The notes below the pieces were generated by a model that was given only the letters and a program-made list of their open reading frames with translations, was not told the origin of the DNA and did no database searches. The translations under genes were made by a program, and so were the position numbers. Shown here in pieces: positions 17,130-26,570 of a stretch of 64,000 bases of DNA; position 1 is the stretch's first letter, and every line of letters starts with the position of its first letter. Source of the stretch: Salinimicrobium profundisediminis (GTDB lineage: Bacteria; Bacteroidota; Bacteroidia; Flavobacteriales; Flavobacteriaceae). Location of the stretch: assembly GCF_026241755.1 (NCBI RefSeq), contig NZ_JAPJDA010000009.1:83495-147494 (forward strand). The letters are read 5' to 3'.

Positions 17130-18096
17130 TTGAGCCATTATTGTGCAGAGATGAAAGCGTCTCCATTGTGACTGAACTAAAATCATACTTAACTTTCAGT
17201 TTTTTATAATTATCCAGAATATGAATTAACTCCTTCATATTATTTTTCGGATCTCCTCCAAAATTATGCGGATGCCACCAAAGATGATAGATCTGATTGT
17301 GTTTAGCAGCAGCTTCCATTTCAGAAATAATCCTTTGAAGCCTCTTTTTATTCTGAAACCTTTTGCGACTATATGGTCTTAACAACCTGCTCGCTTTTTG
17401 TCCTTGTATCCCCGGAAAGATCTCGGGCAGATCTGAATAGGATTTATCATTCAGGCCAAAATAAGCATCGCCTGTTCTGAAGACTTTTTGCAGCAAGCTA
17501 TCCTTTTGGGTATCTTTCCAATACCAGTTCTCGGGATTGGTTCTAACTGCACCCAAGCCAATCTGTCTGCAAATCTCGAGGTATTCTTTATTATATTGAT
17601 TCCTAGGGAAGACCAGGGACTTTAATTCTATCCCGAACTTCTGCGCTATCCAACATGCCATTGTGAGGTCGGCATTAAAACCATCAATACCCTGCCCCGG
17701 TTCAAGACAATAATAATGAGAATAGGTATGGGTACCTATCTCCTGTCCTGGTGTTTCTTTAATTCGTTTTATTAGATCTGGTGCGAAACACAATTCTTCG
17801 GTTTCCTTACTTTGGATGGATTTCCCATAAGAATAAGCAGAAAGTTTCTTGTTCTCGTATTCCGGCAGGACATCGGGAATATTCTGGTTCCATTCTTCCC
17901 AGCTCTCATTGAACAACATGCCCACCGTCGCCCAGGTGCATGAGATTTCGTTCTTTTGAAATAATTGAAGAATCTGAGGAATAACTTGTCGGGTCTTCAG
18001 AAAGTATTCTTTCTTCTCTCTCCAATCCACCTTATCAAAGACGCCCCACAGCAATTCAAAATCCAGTGATATTACTAAAGCGCCGTTACCTATCAT
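17122..18096 (-). CDS. Polysaccharide deacetylase (NodB-like) family protein
   Basis: The 324-residue protein has the NodB-type catalytic aspartate in ISLDFELLWG (about 9-18), the metal histidines in GTHTYSHYYCLE (about 140-151) and a late WWHPHNFGG. These enzymes remove N-acetyl groups from glycans or amino sugars. No signal peptide is seen, so it probably acts in the cytoplasm on a lipid-linked intermediate or nucleotide sugar. Its coupling to the downstream GT2 suggests sequential action. Confidence 0.82.
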   Translation of the reverse strand: MIGNGALVISLDFELLWGVFDKVDWREKKEYFLKTRQVIPQILQLFQKNEISCTWATVGMLFNESWEEWNQNIPDVLPEYENKKLSAYSYGKSIQSKETEELCFAPDLIKRIKETPGQEIGTHTYSHYYCLEPGQGIDGFNADLTMACWIAQKFGIELKSLVFPRNQYNKEYLEICRQIGLGAVRTNPENWYWKDTQKDSLLQKVFRTGDAYFGLNDKSYSDLPEIFPGIQGQKASRLLRPYSRKRFQNKKRLQRIISEMEAAAKHNQIYHLWWHPHNFGGDPKNNMKELIHILDNYKKLKVKYDFSSVTMETLSSLHNNGSNG

Positions 18097-18213
18097 GTTA
18101 ATTGGTTAATTAGTTTCTTGGTTAATTTATTAATTGGCGCATAAGATACTCTAAATTCCCAAAGCTTTCCATACCATAAACTCCATGTCCCCTCGTCTCA
18201 AAGTCTCCCTGTC
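18097..18213. repeat. TTAATTGG-type intergenic repeat
   Basis: The first ~45 bp contain a run of degenerate GGTTAATT units. Similar units occur in the intergenic regions near 11.47, 20.35, 48.54 and 48.97 kb. The rest of the gap has no recognisable feature. Confidence 0.5.
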
Positions 18214-19413
18214 TCAAGTAGCAACTTCCACCTTTCTTGACTTTAATGTTCTAATCCGTCTTAGCCTCATGATTCTGTCATACTTTTGTTGTGCTAAATA
18301 ATAATAGATCACAAAAAACAGAAAGTACATCACCATTGATTTTTGCCGCATAATGATTCCGAGGTTTGACATTACAAAAGACATTGCAATCGAAGCTAAA
18401 AGAAAAACTGCAATGCTCATCTTTACACTTACCGGCGATTTTTTTAAGAAACTCAAAAAATTTTTCTTCAGAATTTTAAAAAATAATAGTAAATATACAA
18501 GATTCTCAATAGAAACTATCAACCCTAATAAGCCCGGGGCATCTATGAATAAAGGCCTAAACCAAAAGGTAAAAAGTTTTAAGAGAAGTGGATAATTTGC
18601 CATATCAACTCCTGACCCGGATTTCGCGAGCTCTGCTCCACGATCCTCAGAAAATTGTTCAAAGCCTTGCACAAGATTTCCGGATTCTTCCAGTCCTGCC
18701 ATTCCCAAAATAGTATCCTGTACCAAAATTAAAGCCCCAATCATTCCTGCATAGATCGTCACTTTTTTCCACAAAGCAACTTTCTCTCGTCCTGTCATAT
18801 AGCCCAGTACTGTTCCAATACCAACGAAAAGGAACACATGTGGTCTAACGTAGTAAGTAATAATTGAAGAAATAATTAAAATGCCCCATCTACTTTTAGG
18901 TTTTCCTATTGCATAAGCAAACATCATTAGACTCATAAAGATGGGAGCCCCCTTTCCAAGTGAGGCAGTCCAGAAATGCATATTGGGAAGAAAAAGAACT
19001 AATGTCAGAAAATCAAAATTAAAGACTTTGATTTTCACAGGAATGTTTTCCCTAAAAAAAAGATAAGCATAAACAAATCCAATATATCCAAACCATGCAA
19101 ACAGCAGCATCATCATTTCATAATTAAAGCCCAATATATTCACGAAAGGCCAGGTCAAAAAGTCAATAAAGGTCGTACTCGTTCCAAAGTGATTGAACCA
19201 ACTTCTACTGACTTCAACTCTTCCGAAATAGCCATAGGAGTCAGAATTATTAAATTGTGCATAAGTGTAATAAACACCGAAAAAGAACAGGTGATATACA
19301 AATAAGATATTCATCAATTTCTTAGAGAACCAGATATGCTTTTGGGCAAAAGCCTTGAATAGCCCTTGATTAATAAGAAACAGGATTAATATGAGAACAA
19401 TGGCTCCTATCAT
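18214..19413 (-). CDS. Wzy-like O-antigen/capsule polymerase
   Basis: This polytopic membrane protein (399 residues, roughly ten TM segments) carries a large periplasmic loop around residues 235-285 (rich in E, G, S), and a short YVRPH motif in another loop. It contains LGKGAPIFMSL, seen in Bacteroidota polysaccharide-locus membrane proteins. Topology and context fit a Wzy polymerase that joins flipped repeat units in the periplasm. It directly abuts the GNAT gene (stop TAG next to its ATG). Wzy proteins vary so much in sequence that this remains a context-based call. Confidence 0.7.
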   Translation of the reverse strand: MIGAIVLILILFLINQGLFKAFAQKHIWFSKKLMNILFVYHLFFFGVYYTYAQFNNSDSYGYFGRVEVSRSWFNHFGTSTTFIDFLTWPFVNILGFNYEMMMLLFAWFGYIGFVYAYLFFRENIPVKIKVFNFDFLTLVLFLPNMHFWTASLGKGAPIFMSLMMFAYAIGKPKSRWGILIISSIITYYVRPHVFLFVGIGTVLGYMTGREKVALWKKVTIYAGMIGALILVQDTILGMAGLEESGNLVQGFEQFSEDRGAELAKSGSGVDMANYPLLLKLFTFWFRPLFIDAPGLLGLIVSIENLVYLLLFFKILKKNFLSFLKKSPVSVKMSIAVFLLASIAMSFVMSNLGIIMRQKSMVMYFLFFVIYYYLAQQKYDRIMRLRRIRTLKSRKVEVAT

Positions 19414-20337
19414 CTAAAACAATTCAAGATCTCCCAGGCTATAAGCCCAGGATTTGAGGTTTAAAAACTCCTGTTGATGTTCCTTTATTGGCCTATAGGT
19501 AAGAACCGGACCAAAATTCCCAGTAATTCCGGTTTTAAAAGGAATTACTGTATCCGGAGAAATACTTAAGAATTTTGCACCCGATAACTTTGCTAACCGG
19601 AGAATAGCTATTTTAGCCGGTTTCGTACCGGACTTAGCAAGAATAGCATCCGACACTCTTAATTCATTAATTTTTTTACGTTCTTTCACGTACCCGGCTA
19701 TAAAATATTTCTCATCGAATATCACTTTGTATTTCTGTAATGGATTGTCAAGATAACGCCATTTAATATAAGCTATATCCTTCGGAGTAAAAATTTGCCC
19801 GCTTGCCTTCAACTGCTCATGGTGAGTTTTTAGCAGCTCGTTAATCACATCTTTATTACCGGAAACCCCATATTCCATTTTACTATTACTAAACTGCAAC
19901 AAATTCAGAGGACGTAATGTTATTTTAAGCTTATCTACTTCTTCCCATCCCATTTTTAGGTATCCAGGTTTGCTTTGGTCATTCGGGGTGTTGAAGACAA
20001 AATGATCTCCTCTTTCTTTCCCTATTTCCAGAGCCTGTAAAGTTAATTTTTTAAAAATTCCCTTTCCCTGGTGTTTCGGGTGGGTTGCAGTATCAACTGC
20101 CCGAAAAGCAGAAAACACCTCTTCCCCTCTCTGCCACCGCCAACGCATAAAGGCGCGAACCCCAACTATTTTTTTTTCCTCTTCAGCCACCAACACCAAA
20201 GATTCTCCAAAAGGATTATCAATATGCTTATACCGCCAGACCTCTTCAGTTTTTTTAGAGGAAGTTTCACCCAAACTGGCTTTAAGTACCTTTAGGATTT
20301 GAGGGATGTCCTTGTGTGTAGCTTCTCTAATAGTCAT
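19414..20337 (-). CDS. GNAT family N-acyltransferase
   Basis: The 307-residue protein has a GNAT domain in the first half: acceptor motif EEVWRYKHIDNPFG, then strand LVLVAEEEKKIVGV, and the acyl-CoA loop THPKHQGKGIFKKL (about 93-106). The C-terminal half repeats an IKWRYLDNPL motif similar to WRYKHIDNPF, which suggests a second, degenerate GNAT fold. It would acylate an amino sugar in the locus. It is translated together with the adjacent polymerase gene. Substrate unknown. Confidence 0.78.
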   Translation of the reverse strand: MTIREATHKDIPQILKVLKASLGETSSKKTEEVWRYKHIDNPFGESLVLVAEEEKKIVGVRAFMRWRWQRGEEVFSAFRAVDTATHPKHQGKGIFKKLTLQALEIGKERGDHFVFNTPNDQSKPGYLKMGWEEVDKLKITLRPLNLLQFSNSKMEYGVSGNKDVINELLKTHHEQLKASGQIFTPKDIAYIKWRYLDNPLQKYKVIFDEKYFIAGYVKERKKINELRVSDAILAKSGTKPAKIAILRLAKLSGAKFLSISPDTVIPFKTGITGNFGPVLTYRPIKEHQQEFLNLKSWAYSLGDLELF

Positions 20338-20415
20338 CGGGGATTGATTAATTTGGGATTCGTTAATTCGTTAATTCGGGGTTCGGTAAATCCTTATTTC
20401 GAACTCCAGATATTA
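20338..20415. repeat. TTAATTCG-type intergenic repeat
   Basis: GTTAATTCGTTAATTCG occurs here and, almost identically, at about 11470-11490. It is noncoding and separates two transcription units. Confidence 0.55.
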
Positions 20416-21525
20416 TCATTTCTTTACAAAATCACTATATATTTTTTCCAGCTCATCAACCATCTTGGTCAAACTAAAATTATCTACAACTCTTTCTCGG
20501 GCGGCTCTTTTATAGTTCTTTAATTTTTCAGGATCATCTATAAGGATTTGACAAAGCTGCGGAAGTTTTTTCCATTTATCAACTTCACAAGTCAATCCGT
20601 CTTGTTCATTTCTGATCACCTCTTTTATCCCACCGGCATCTGTGGCTACCACAGCGCACTCCATACTCATGGCTTCCAGTAAGGCTATTGGTAGTCCTTC
20701 AAAGGAAGAGCTCATCATAAAAATGTCCATAGCTTCAAAATAAGGCTTAACATCGGTTTTTAGCCCCGGAAAAAACACCACATTTTCCAGGTCCAGATCT
20801 TTCCACTCTTTTTTGATCTCCTCTTCCAGAGGGCCGGCCCCTACAATTATACCGTAAACATTTGAATTCTCTTTCCGTATCTTCTTAATTACCTGCAACC
20901 ATTCCACCAGGCGTTTCTGAAACCTGAAAACAGCGACATTTCCAAAAACAATCGCGTTTTCCGGAATCCCTAATTCTTTTCTAATTTGTGAATCACCTGT
21001 TCTTTTGAAGGATTCTGTATTCACACCATTTAAAAGAGTTTGGACCGGAATTTCAGGATGGATATTTTTATTAATTGAGCAGGTCACATCTTCTGAAACC
21101 CCCAGAGCCAGGCTTTGGGAGTTAAATGTTAGTTTATTAATATTTTTGGTGGCAATATGATAGCGTTCCTGCATATTGTGCTCGGTATAAACTACAGGGA
21201 TTCCTATCCTGGCATGAACCAGCCGGCCTACAAATCCGGCCCAGGGAAGATGACAATGAATCAGGTCAATTCCATGCTCTTTGGTATAGGAAATGATATT
21301 TTTGTACTGAAGCAACAATCGAATATTGTCTTTCGCCTCCAGACAAGTTATCTTCCCGCCGGCTTTTTGTAGCGCCTCTACCATTTGATCCTTCCAGGGT
21401 AGAAAATAGATGTAATGAAATTCGAAATTTTCCCTGTCGTGAAGCTTCAGGGTTTCAGGAAGTAACATTTCCGCCCCTCCTCTTCCCAAAGATTTAATGA
21501 TGTGAAGTATTTTAGTTTTTGCCAT
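20416..21525 (-). CDS. Glycosyltransferase family 4 protein
   Basis: This 369-residue GT4 enzyme starts KILHIIKSLGRGGAEMLLPE, has IHCHLPWAGFVG and YTEHN in the N-domain, and the donor-site block FMMSSSFEGLPIALLEAMSM in the C-domain. Its promoter (TTG-N19-TAACTTTG) lies immediately upstream, so it starts a unit distinct from the operon that ends at 21586. Its sugar specificity is unknown. Confidence 0.9.
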   Translation of the reverse strand: MAKTKILHIIKSLGRGGAEMLLPETLKLHDRENFEFHYIYFLPWKDQMVEALQKAGGKITCLEAKDNIRLLLQYKNIISYTKEHGIDLIHCHLPWAGFVGRLVHARIGIPVVYTEHNMQERYHIATKNINKLTFNSQSLALGVSEDVTCSINKNIHPEIPVQTLLNGVNTESFKRTGDSQIRKELGIPENAIVFGNVAVFRFQKRLVEWLQVIKKIRKENSNVYGIIVGAGPLEEEIKKEWKDLDLENVVFFPGLKTDVKPYFEAMDIFMMSSSFEGLPIALLEAMSMECAVVATDAGGIKEVIRNEQDGLTCEVDKWKKLPQLCQILIDDPEKLKNYKRAARERVVDNFSLTKMVDELEKIYSDFVKK

Positions 21526-21533
21526 AGCTACAG

Positions 21534-21563
21534 CAAAGTTAAGGCATTATGGCCCCTGGCCAA
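21534..21563 (-). promoter_or_regulatory. Complete Bacteroidota-type promoter
   Basis: On the minus strand a TTG (21563-21561) is followed after exactly 19 nt by TAACTTTG (21541-21534), the canonical -33/-7 arrangement. It would start transcription only a few bases before the GT4 ATG at 21525. Confidence 0.75.
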
Positions 21564-21585
21564 GATTTTAAAATATAATTAGTAT

Positions 21586-23841
21586 TCAGTGATGCTCAGG
21601 TCTTAAGTTGAGAGGGTTTTCTCCCCTTTCCAACTCCATATAACTGGTTAAGAAATCTTCTTTAATATCAGTATTCAGGAAATTTTCGCATATAAGGGCA
21701 TAAGCATTTTGGACTATGGAAACCATAAGTTCTTTATTCCTCTTTAGCTCTATAACCGCATCGGAAAAACCTTTTTCGTCGTCAAACTTAATAAGTTTTC
21801 CGGTCAGATTATTTGATAAAACTTCAGAGACTCCACCGACATTATATGCCACAACGGGAGTTTTATAGTACATAGCCTCCAATATTACGCCGGGAAGACC
21901 TTCTACCAGGCTCGGTAATAAAAAGGTGTCAGAAAAAATTAAATAATCCCGGGGATTTTCAATTTCTCCTAAAAAATCAACGTTCTCAGAAAGTTCAAGG
22001 TCTGATACCAATTTCTTGATGTTGGGGATTAAAGGCCCTTCTCCGATTAAGCTCAGGTGAAAATTATTATTCTTAGCAACGGTTTTATTAAAAATCTTAA
22101 TAAGGCCTATGTGATTTTTTTCCCGTGTAAAGGAGCCTATATGTAAAAGATTGAATTTCTCTTTGTTTTTAAAGGGATTTTTTATTTTTTTTTTATCCAG
22201 ATCCAATGTTTCTTCAACACCCACTGGAATAACTAAACTTTTATTTTTTGTAAAAGGAAATAAAATATTCAGGTCCTTCAGGGAGGCCTGGGAAACTGAA
22301 ATGATCAAATCTATTTTTTTCAATAGAAAGGCATTTACATTTTTGGTGAGTTTATTTTTTATATAGAAACTGGAAGTACTGGCATTTCGATAGACCAGGG
22401 GGGCTTTCCATCTAAAAAATAATTTCGAAAGCACTGCATACTTTAAAGTATCAGAAGCATTGGCCTGAATTATATCAGGTTGAAAAGATTTAACGATCTC
22501 ATTAAGTTTTCTCCATCCATTTGGATCAAAGCTCCTATGCCGTTTATTCCGGTTCAGGGATTCTATTTTCCCGTCAAATGGAAGATGGGCCGTACCATCA
22601 TATATACTGATGATCTTAACTATATGCCCTGAACTCTGAAGGTGGTTACCCAGTTGAGAAGCAAATACCTCTGCCCCCCGCAGTTGTTTTTTTTGTATAA
22701 TTTGTAAGATCCGAAGTTTTTCCTTTTCTAATCGCTTATTTGCTAAACGGGTATATAAGACTTCAAACTTCCTGGCATTCCTCAAAGGATTAAATTCATT
22801 TTGAACCAGCCTAAAGGCATTTTCTCCCATTTCCTTATTGATTTCAGAATTGGAAACAAGAGAAATAAGACGTTCTTTAAATTCCTTTTTGTCAAAGTTA
22901 TCTATAATAAACCCTGTCTTCCCATTAATTAATACTTCCGGCACTCCACCCACATTAGTGGCCACACTGGGAACCCTTTGACTTGCTGCTTCCAGGATCA
23001 CTCCGGGAACTCCCTCTATTTTACTTGCCAAAATAAAACAATCAGCTTGAGACAATAATTCAGGGATGTCCTTTCGAAACCCCAGCAAGAAGACAGTATG
23101 CTCAAGAGACTGCTTTTTTATCTGGTGTTGTATCGAAGAAAAGTTTATCCCATCTCCTACACAAACTAATTTTATTCCGGAATTTTCCTTCTTTATCCTG
23201 GAAAAAATATCTAAAAGAAACTCATGATTTTTCTCGGGACTAAAATTCCCTATATGCATTACAATCTTGTCTTTATCCTTTAATTTTAATTCATCCCTAA
23301 GGCTATGATCAATTTGTGATGTTTTTATTTCCTTAATAGGAATGCCACGCCTTATAACTGAAGTTTGCCCTTCAGGATATCCCAAAGTATTTATTAGATC
23401 CTGTATAGATTCAGATCCCACTGATGTCACGTGAGCTACTCTTTTGAATAGGTACTTGTATACCTTTAGCTTGATGGGACTGTCTATCCATTCGCTGATA
23501 GTACTTATGTTGCGGTAAGTTATCGGGGTTTTTGGAGTAAAGAAAGAGGCTACCACCATATATTTGAGGGTGTCGGAGCCATTACATTGTACTACGTCCG
23601 GTTTTTCTTTCTTTATGAGTGCAACCAGGTTCTTAACCAAATAGAATGAAAAATTCCCTGTTTTTTTGGTACAAAGGTCAATATTAAGTGCATTTTCAAC
23701 CTCCAAGATATCAGAATCATGCTGATAGAGCCCTGCAAAGATAATTTCATGCCCGAATTCTATAAGTTCAGAACTTAAATTTGCTGCGAAAACCTCTGCT
23801 CCCCTGTATTGCCTTTTTGTTACTAATTGTAGAATTTTCAT
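21586..23841 (-). CDS. Tandem GT4-GT4 fusion glycosyltransferase
   Basis: The 751-residue protein contains two complete GT4 enzymes in one frame. Domain 1 (about 1-370) starts ILQLVTKRQYRGAEVFAANL; domain 2 (about 378-751) starts ILQIIQKKQLRGAEVFASQL. Each has its own acceptor-region QCNGSDTLKYMV / QANASDTLKYAV, GNFSPEKNHE / GSFTREKNHI and EGVPGVILEA / EGLPGVILEA donor block. The two halves are clearly related, so a gene duplication with in-frame joining is likely. It may add two sugars in succession. It overlaps the upstream GT4 gene by 4 nt (ATGA). Confidence 0.9.
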   Translation of the reverse strand: MKILQLVTKRQYRGAEVFAANLSSELIEFGHEIIFAGLYQHDSDILEVENALNIDLCTKKTGNFSFYLVKNLVALIKKEKPDVVQCNGSDTLKYMVVASFFTPKTPITYRNISTISEWIDSPIKLKVYKYLFKRVAHVTSVGSESIQDLINTLGYPEGQTSVIRRGIPIKEIKTSQIDHSLRDELKLKDKDKIVMHIGNFSPEKNHEFLLDIFSRIKKENSGIKLVCVGDGINFSSIQHQIKKQSLEHTVFLLGFRKDIPELLSQADCFILASKIEGVPGVILEAASQRVPSVATNVGGVPEVLINGKTGFIIDNFDKKEFKERLISLVSNSEINKEMGENAFRLVQNEFNPLRNARKFEVLYTRLANKRLEKEKLRILQIIQKKQLRGAEVFASQLGNHLQSSGHIVKIISIYDGTAHLPFDGKIESLNRNKRHRSFDPNGWRKLNEIVKSFQPDIIQANASDTLKYAVLSKLFFRWKAPLVYRNASTSSFYIKNKLTKNVNAFLLKKIDLIISVSQASLKDLNILFPFTKNKSLVIPVGVEETLDLDKKKIKNPFKNKEKFNLLHIGSFTREKNHIGLIKIFNKTVAKNNNFHLSLIGEGPLIPNIKKLVSDLELSENVDFLGEIENPRDYLIFSDTFLLPSLVEGLPGVILEAMYYKTPVVAYNVGGVSEVLSNNLTGKLIKFDDEKGFSDAVIELKRNKELMVSIVQNAYALICENFLNTDIKEDFLTSYMELERGENPLNLRPEHH

Positions 23842-24980
23842 CGTTGCAATAATTGATCATAGGTCAATTCATACTCATCAACAATTTTATATATTGAAAA
23901 ATCGGTCAATGCTTTTCTATATGCTAAATCCAATTTTCCATTCCAGTCAATCGATTTTGCCATTTCCATTTTGGAAACCAGATCCTTAATATTTCCCGGT
24001 TCAAAAATTAAACTTGTCTCTTTGTTAATACATTCCAAATTCTCAGGTATGTTGGAGGCTATTATCGGAGTCTTGGAGTACATGGCTTCAACCAGAGCAC
24101 CGGGTAATCCTTCATAATACGATGGGAAAATAAAATAGCTTGATTTAGATAATAATTCCGGAACATCACTTCTCTGACCAAGTAATTCAACTTTGTCTTT
24201 AAGATTTAATCTTGTTATTTTAGTTATCAACTCTTTTCTTAGAGGCCCTTCTCCTACTAAAATTAATTTAGAATCAGGAAATTTGATCAAATGTTCGGCA
24301 AATGCATGAACTAAATCTAATTGACCTTTTCTTTTAATCAATCTACCTACACAGATATAAAGATCAATGTGATTTTTACCTGAGTTACTAGGCTGTTTCT
24401 CGATATTTACCTGATCGAAAATTTCCGGATCTCTTCCACGGTAAATCACTTTTACTTTACCAGGATTAAGCCCAAGGGCACTAGATGTAGTTTTTTTTAT
24501 AGTTTCTGAATTGGAAAAATAGAAATCGACCTTTGAAGATGATTTTGCATCTTTAATTTGAGTATAGAATAATTTTAGGGCTCTTATAGGTGACAACGTT
24601 TTGTAACGTTGCATGCCATAGGTGTTATTTACCAAGCTGTTTATTAAAACATATTCATGTGATCTACTTATTTCTCGGGATAATAAACAAGATCTGATTA
24701 AAGTTGCATGAATAACCAAAGGTTTTATACTGGAAACGATTTTATCCAACTCCGTTTTAAGAAAAGTTTGTTTTGTTTCTTTTTCAAAATCAAGACTGAT
24801 TACCTTAATACCTCTTTGAACATACTCCTCTTTTAGATGTGAACCTTTAAATAAAGTTACAACGATTGGTTTATATCTTTTAAATCTACTTGAAATCTCT
24901 AATATGCTGCGTTCTGCACCCCCAATTTCTAAAGTATCCAGTATAAATAAAACAATAGGTTTCTCTTCCAAAATTTCCAT
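23838..24980 (-). CDS. Glycosyltransferase family 4 protein
   Basis: The ~380-residue GT4 enzyme begins at the ATG at 24980 (MEILEEKPIVLFILDTLEIG), one base after the upstream GT2 stop; the longer frame to 25073 would overlap that gene by 92 nt. The N-domain has GGAERSILEIS, and the C-domain has CVGRLIKRKGQLDL and PSYYEGLPGALVEAMYSKTP. The close packing with both neighbours shows it belongs to the nonulosonate/GT operon. Donor unknown. Confidence 0.88.
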   Translation of the reverse strand: MEILEEKPIVLFILDTLEIGGAERSILEISSRFKRYKPIVVTLFKGSHLKEEYVQRGIKVISLDFEKETKQTFLKTELDKIVSSIKPLVIHATLIRSCLLSREISRSHEYVLINSLVNNTYGMQRYKTLSPIRALKLFYTQIKDAKSSSKVDFYFSNSETIKKTTSSALGLNPGKVKVIYRGRDPEIFDQVNIEKQPSNSGKNHIDLYICVGRLIKRKGQLDLVHAFAEHLIKFPDSKLILVGEGPLRKELITKITRLNLKDKVELLGQRSDVPELLSKSSYFIFPSYYEGLPGALVEAMYSKTPIIASNIPENLECINKETSLIFEPGNIKDLVSKMEMAKSIDWNGKLDLAYRKALTDFSIYKIVDEYELTYDQLLQR

Positions 24981-24981
24981 T

Positions 24982-25869
24982 TTAACTAGACAACTGTTTG
25001 TGAAGCTGGATAGCTTTCTTTTTTGGAAACATTTTAAACAACATATATAGAATAGTGGGTTTAACGCCGTCAAATCTAATTATTGAATAAGCTTTCTTGG
25101 CTAATTCTATATCTCCATCGTATAACGAAAGCCAGAGCAATTTATAATACCATTTAAACCTTAATATGTCATCATTTAGTATTGTCTCTTTATTTTTTTC
25201 AATTATTATGTCATAAGATTTTTTCTTTTCTGAAAAGTCTGATCTAACACTCCCGGGCTGAGTATTTATAGAAAGTAATATTTCTTCTAATACAGTATAT
25301 TGAAATTTCATCCGGAGCCTGATTAAAAAATCCGTATCTACTGCTGTTCTCAATCTTTCATCAAATCTTAAATCCGAAAAACATTTTCTTTTAATAAGAA
25401 AACCTCTACCAATTCCTACATGTAACTGATAAAGAAATTGATCCGGATGGCATTTTGTCTTTGGTATCCAAATTGAATCAGTGTAACTTCTATCTATTGC
25501 AACGGTTCTTGTACCGGACCAGAGAAAATCAGCATCTTTACTATTGCTCAGTTTATTAAAAGCCTTTTCTAAATAATCCGGTAAATATTCATCATCACTA
25601 TCTAAGAAAGCGATATAATCACCTTTTGCGTTTTCCACCCCCACATTTCTGGCTACAGCATTTCCTCCATTTTCTTTATATCCAATAAAGCGAATTCTTG
25701 GATCCTCAAAACTCTTTACTACCTCCTCAGTATTATCGGTAGAAGCGTCATCAACTATTAAATATTCAAAATTATCATAGGTCTGATCAAGAACACTTTT
25801 TATAGCCCGTTGAATCAGGTGCCCACGATTATAGGTAGGTGTAATAACACTAATTAATTTCGGTTCCAT
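24982..25869 (-). CDS. Glycosyltransferase family 2 protein
   Basis: The 295-residue GT-A enzyme carries SVITPTYNRGHLIQRAIKSV, IVDDASTDNTEE and FLDSDDEYLPDY, the full GT2 set. Its start codon overlaps the stop of the acyltransferase gene by one base (TAATG). No membrane segment is evident, so it acts at the cytoplasmic face on the growing lipid-linked unit. Confidence 0.9.
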   Translation of the reverse strand: MEPKLISVITPTYNRGHLIQRAIKSVLDQTYDNFEYLIVDDASTDNTEEVVKSFEDPRIRFIGYKENGGNAVARNVGVENAKGDYIAFLDSDDEYLPDYLEKAFNKLSNSKDADFLWSGTRTVAIDRSYTDSIWIPKTKCHPDQFLYQLHVGIGRGFLIKRKCFSDLRFDERLRTAVDTDFLIRLRMKFQYTVLEEILLSINTQPGSVRSDFSEKKKSYDIIIEKNKETILNDDILRFKWYYKLLWLSLYDGDIELAKKAYSIIRFDGVKPTILYMLFKMFPKKKAIQLHKQLSS

Positions 25870-26558
25870 TAAACTATATTCTTAATTTTTTCTATTGTAA
25901 GATCATTTTCAAAAAGTGATTTATTCCTTTTGATTCTTTCCTCATCCCAATCCCACCATTTAATTCTTTCCAGCTCTTTTTGAATTTCTTCATCAAATCT
26001 GTATTTAATTATTTTTCCAGGATTACCTCCCACAATGGCATAATTCGGTACATCCTTCGTAATAACTGTATTTGCTGCAATTACCGCTCCATTCCCAATC
26101 TTAACACCAGACAGAATAACAGAATGGGCCCCTATCCATACATCATTTCCAATAATAATATCACCTTTAGATGATAAATCCTTTTGAGATTTATCATTGA
26201 AAAATCTTTTAAAAATGAGATAAGTCGATAAAGAATGGAATTTATGATTAAACTCCTGTATTGATACATTTCGGGCTATAGAACAGAATTTTCCAATTTT
26301 CACTTTATTTATCCCCGAAATAATATCAAGATTAGGACCATTTATAGATGTATAATCATCAATCTCAACATTTCCCGATACATAAACTCCTCCAACGAGC
26401 CTAACACTCCTTCCAATCCAGATCTTTCCCTTTAAATTTACCTGGTTTAAATAAGCCGAATTGTCTATATAACTCCCTCTGGTAAGTTTTCGATAATTAT
26501 AGAATCTTAATAATCTAAAAAGGTAATTACTTATTATTGTTTTTATTTTCCCTAGCAT
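25869..26558 (-). CDS. Hexapeptide-repeat (LbH) O-acyltransferase
   Basis: The 229-residue protein has left-handed beta-helix repeats from about residue 40, an extended loop containing FNHKFHSLSTYL (likely catalytic His), and the CatB/NodL-type end IGNDVWIGAHSVILSGVKIG and VGGNPGKIIKYRF. Such enzymes O-acetylate sugars. It lies 12 nt after wzx and is coupled to the following GT2, so it is expected to decorate the same repeat unit. Confidence 0.85.
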   Translation of the reverse strand: MLGKIKTIISNYLFRLLRFYNYRKLTRGSYIDNSAYLNQVNLKGKIWIGRSVRLVGGVYVSGNVEIDDYTSINGPNLDIISGINKVKIGKFCSIARNVSIQEFNHKFHSLSTYLIFKRFFNDKSQKDLSSKGDIIIGNDVWIGAHSVILSGVKIGNGAVIAANTVITKDVPNYAIVGGNPGKIIKYRFDEEIQKELERIKWWDWDEERIKRNKSLFENDLTIEKIKNIV

Positions 26559-26570
26559 AAGAGTTTTTAT

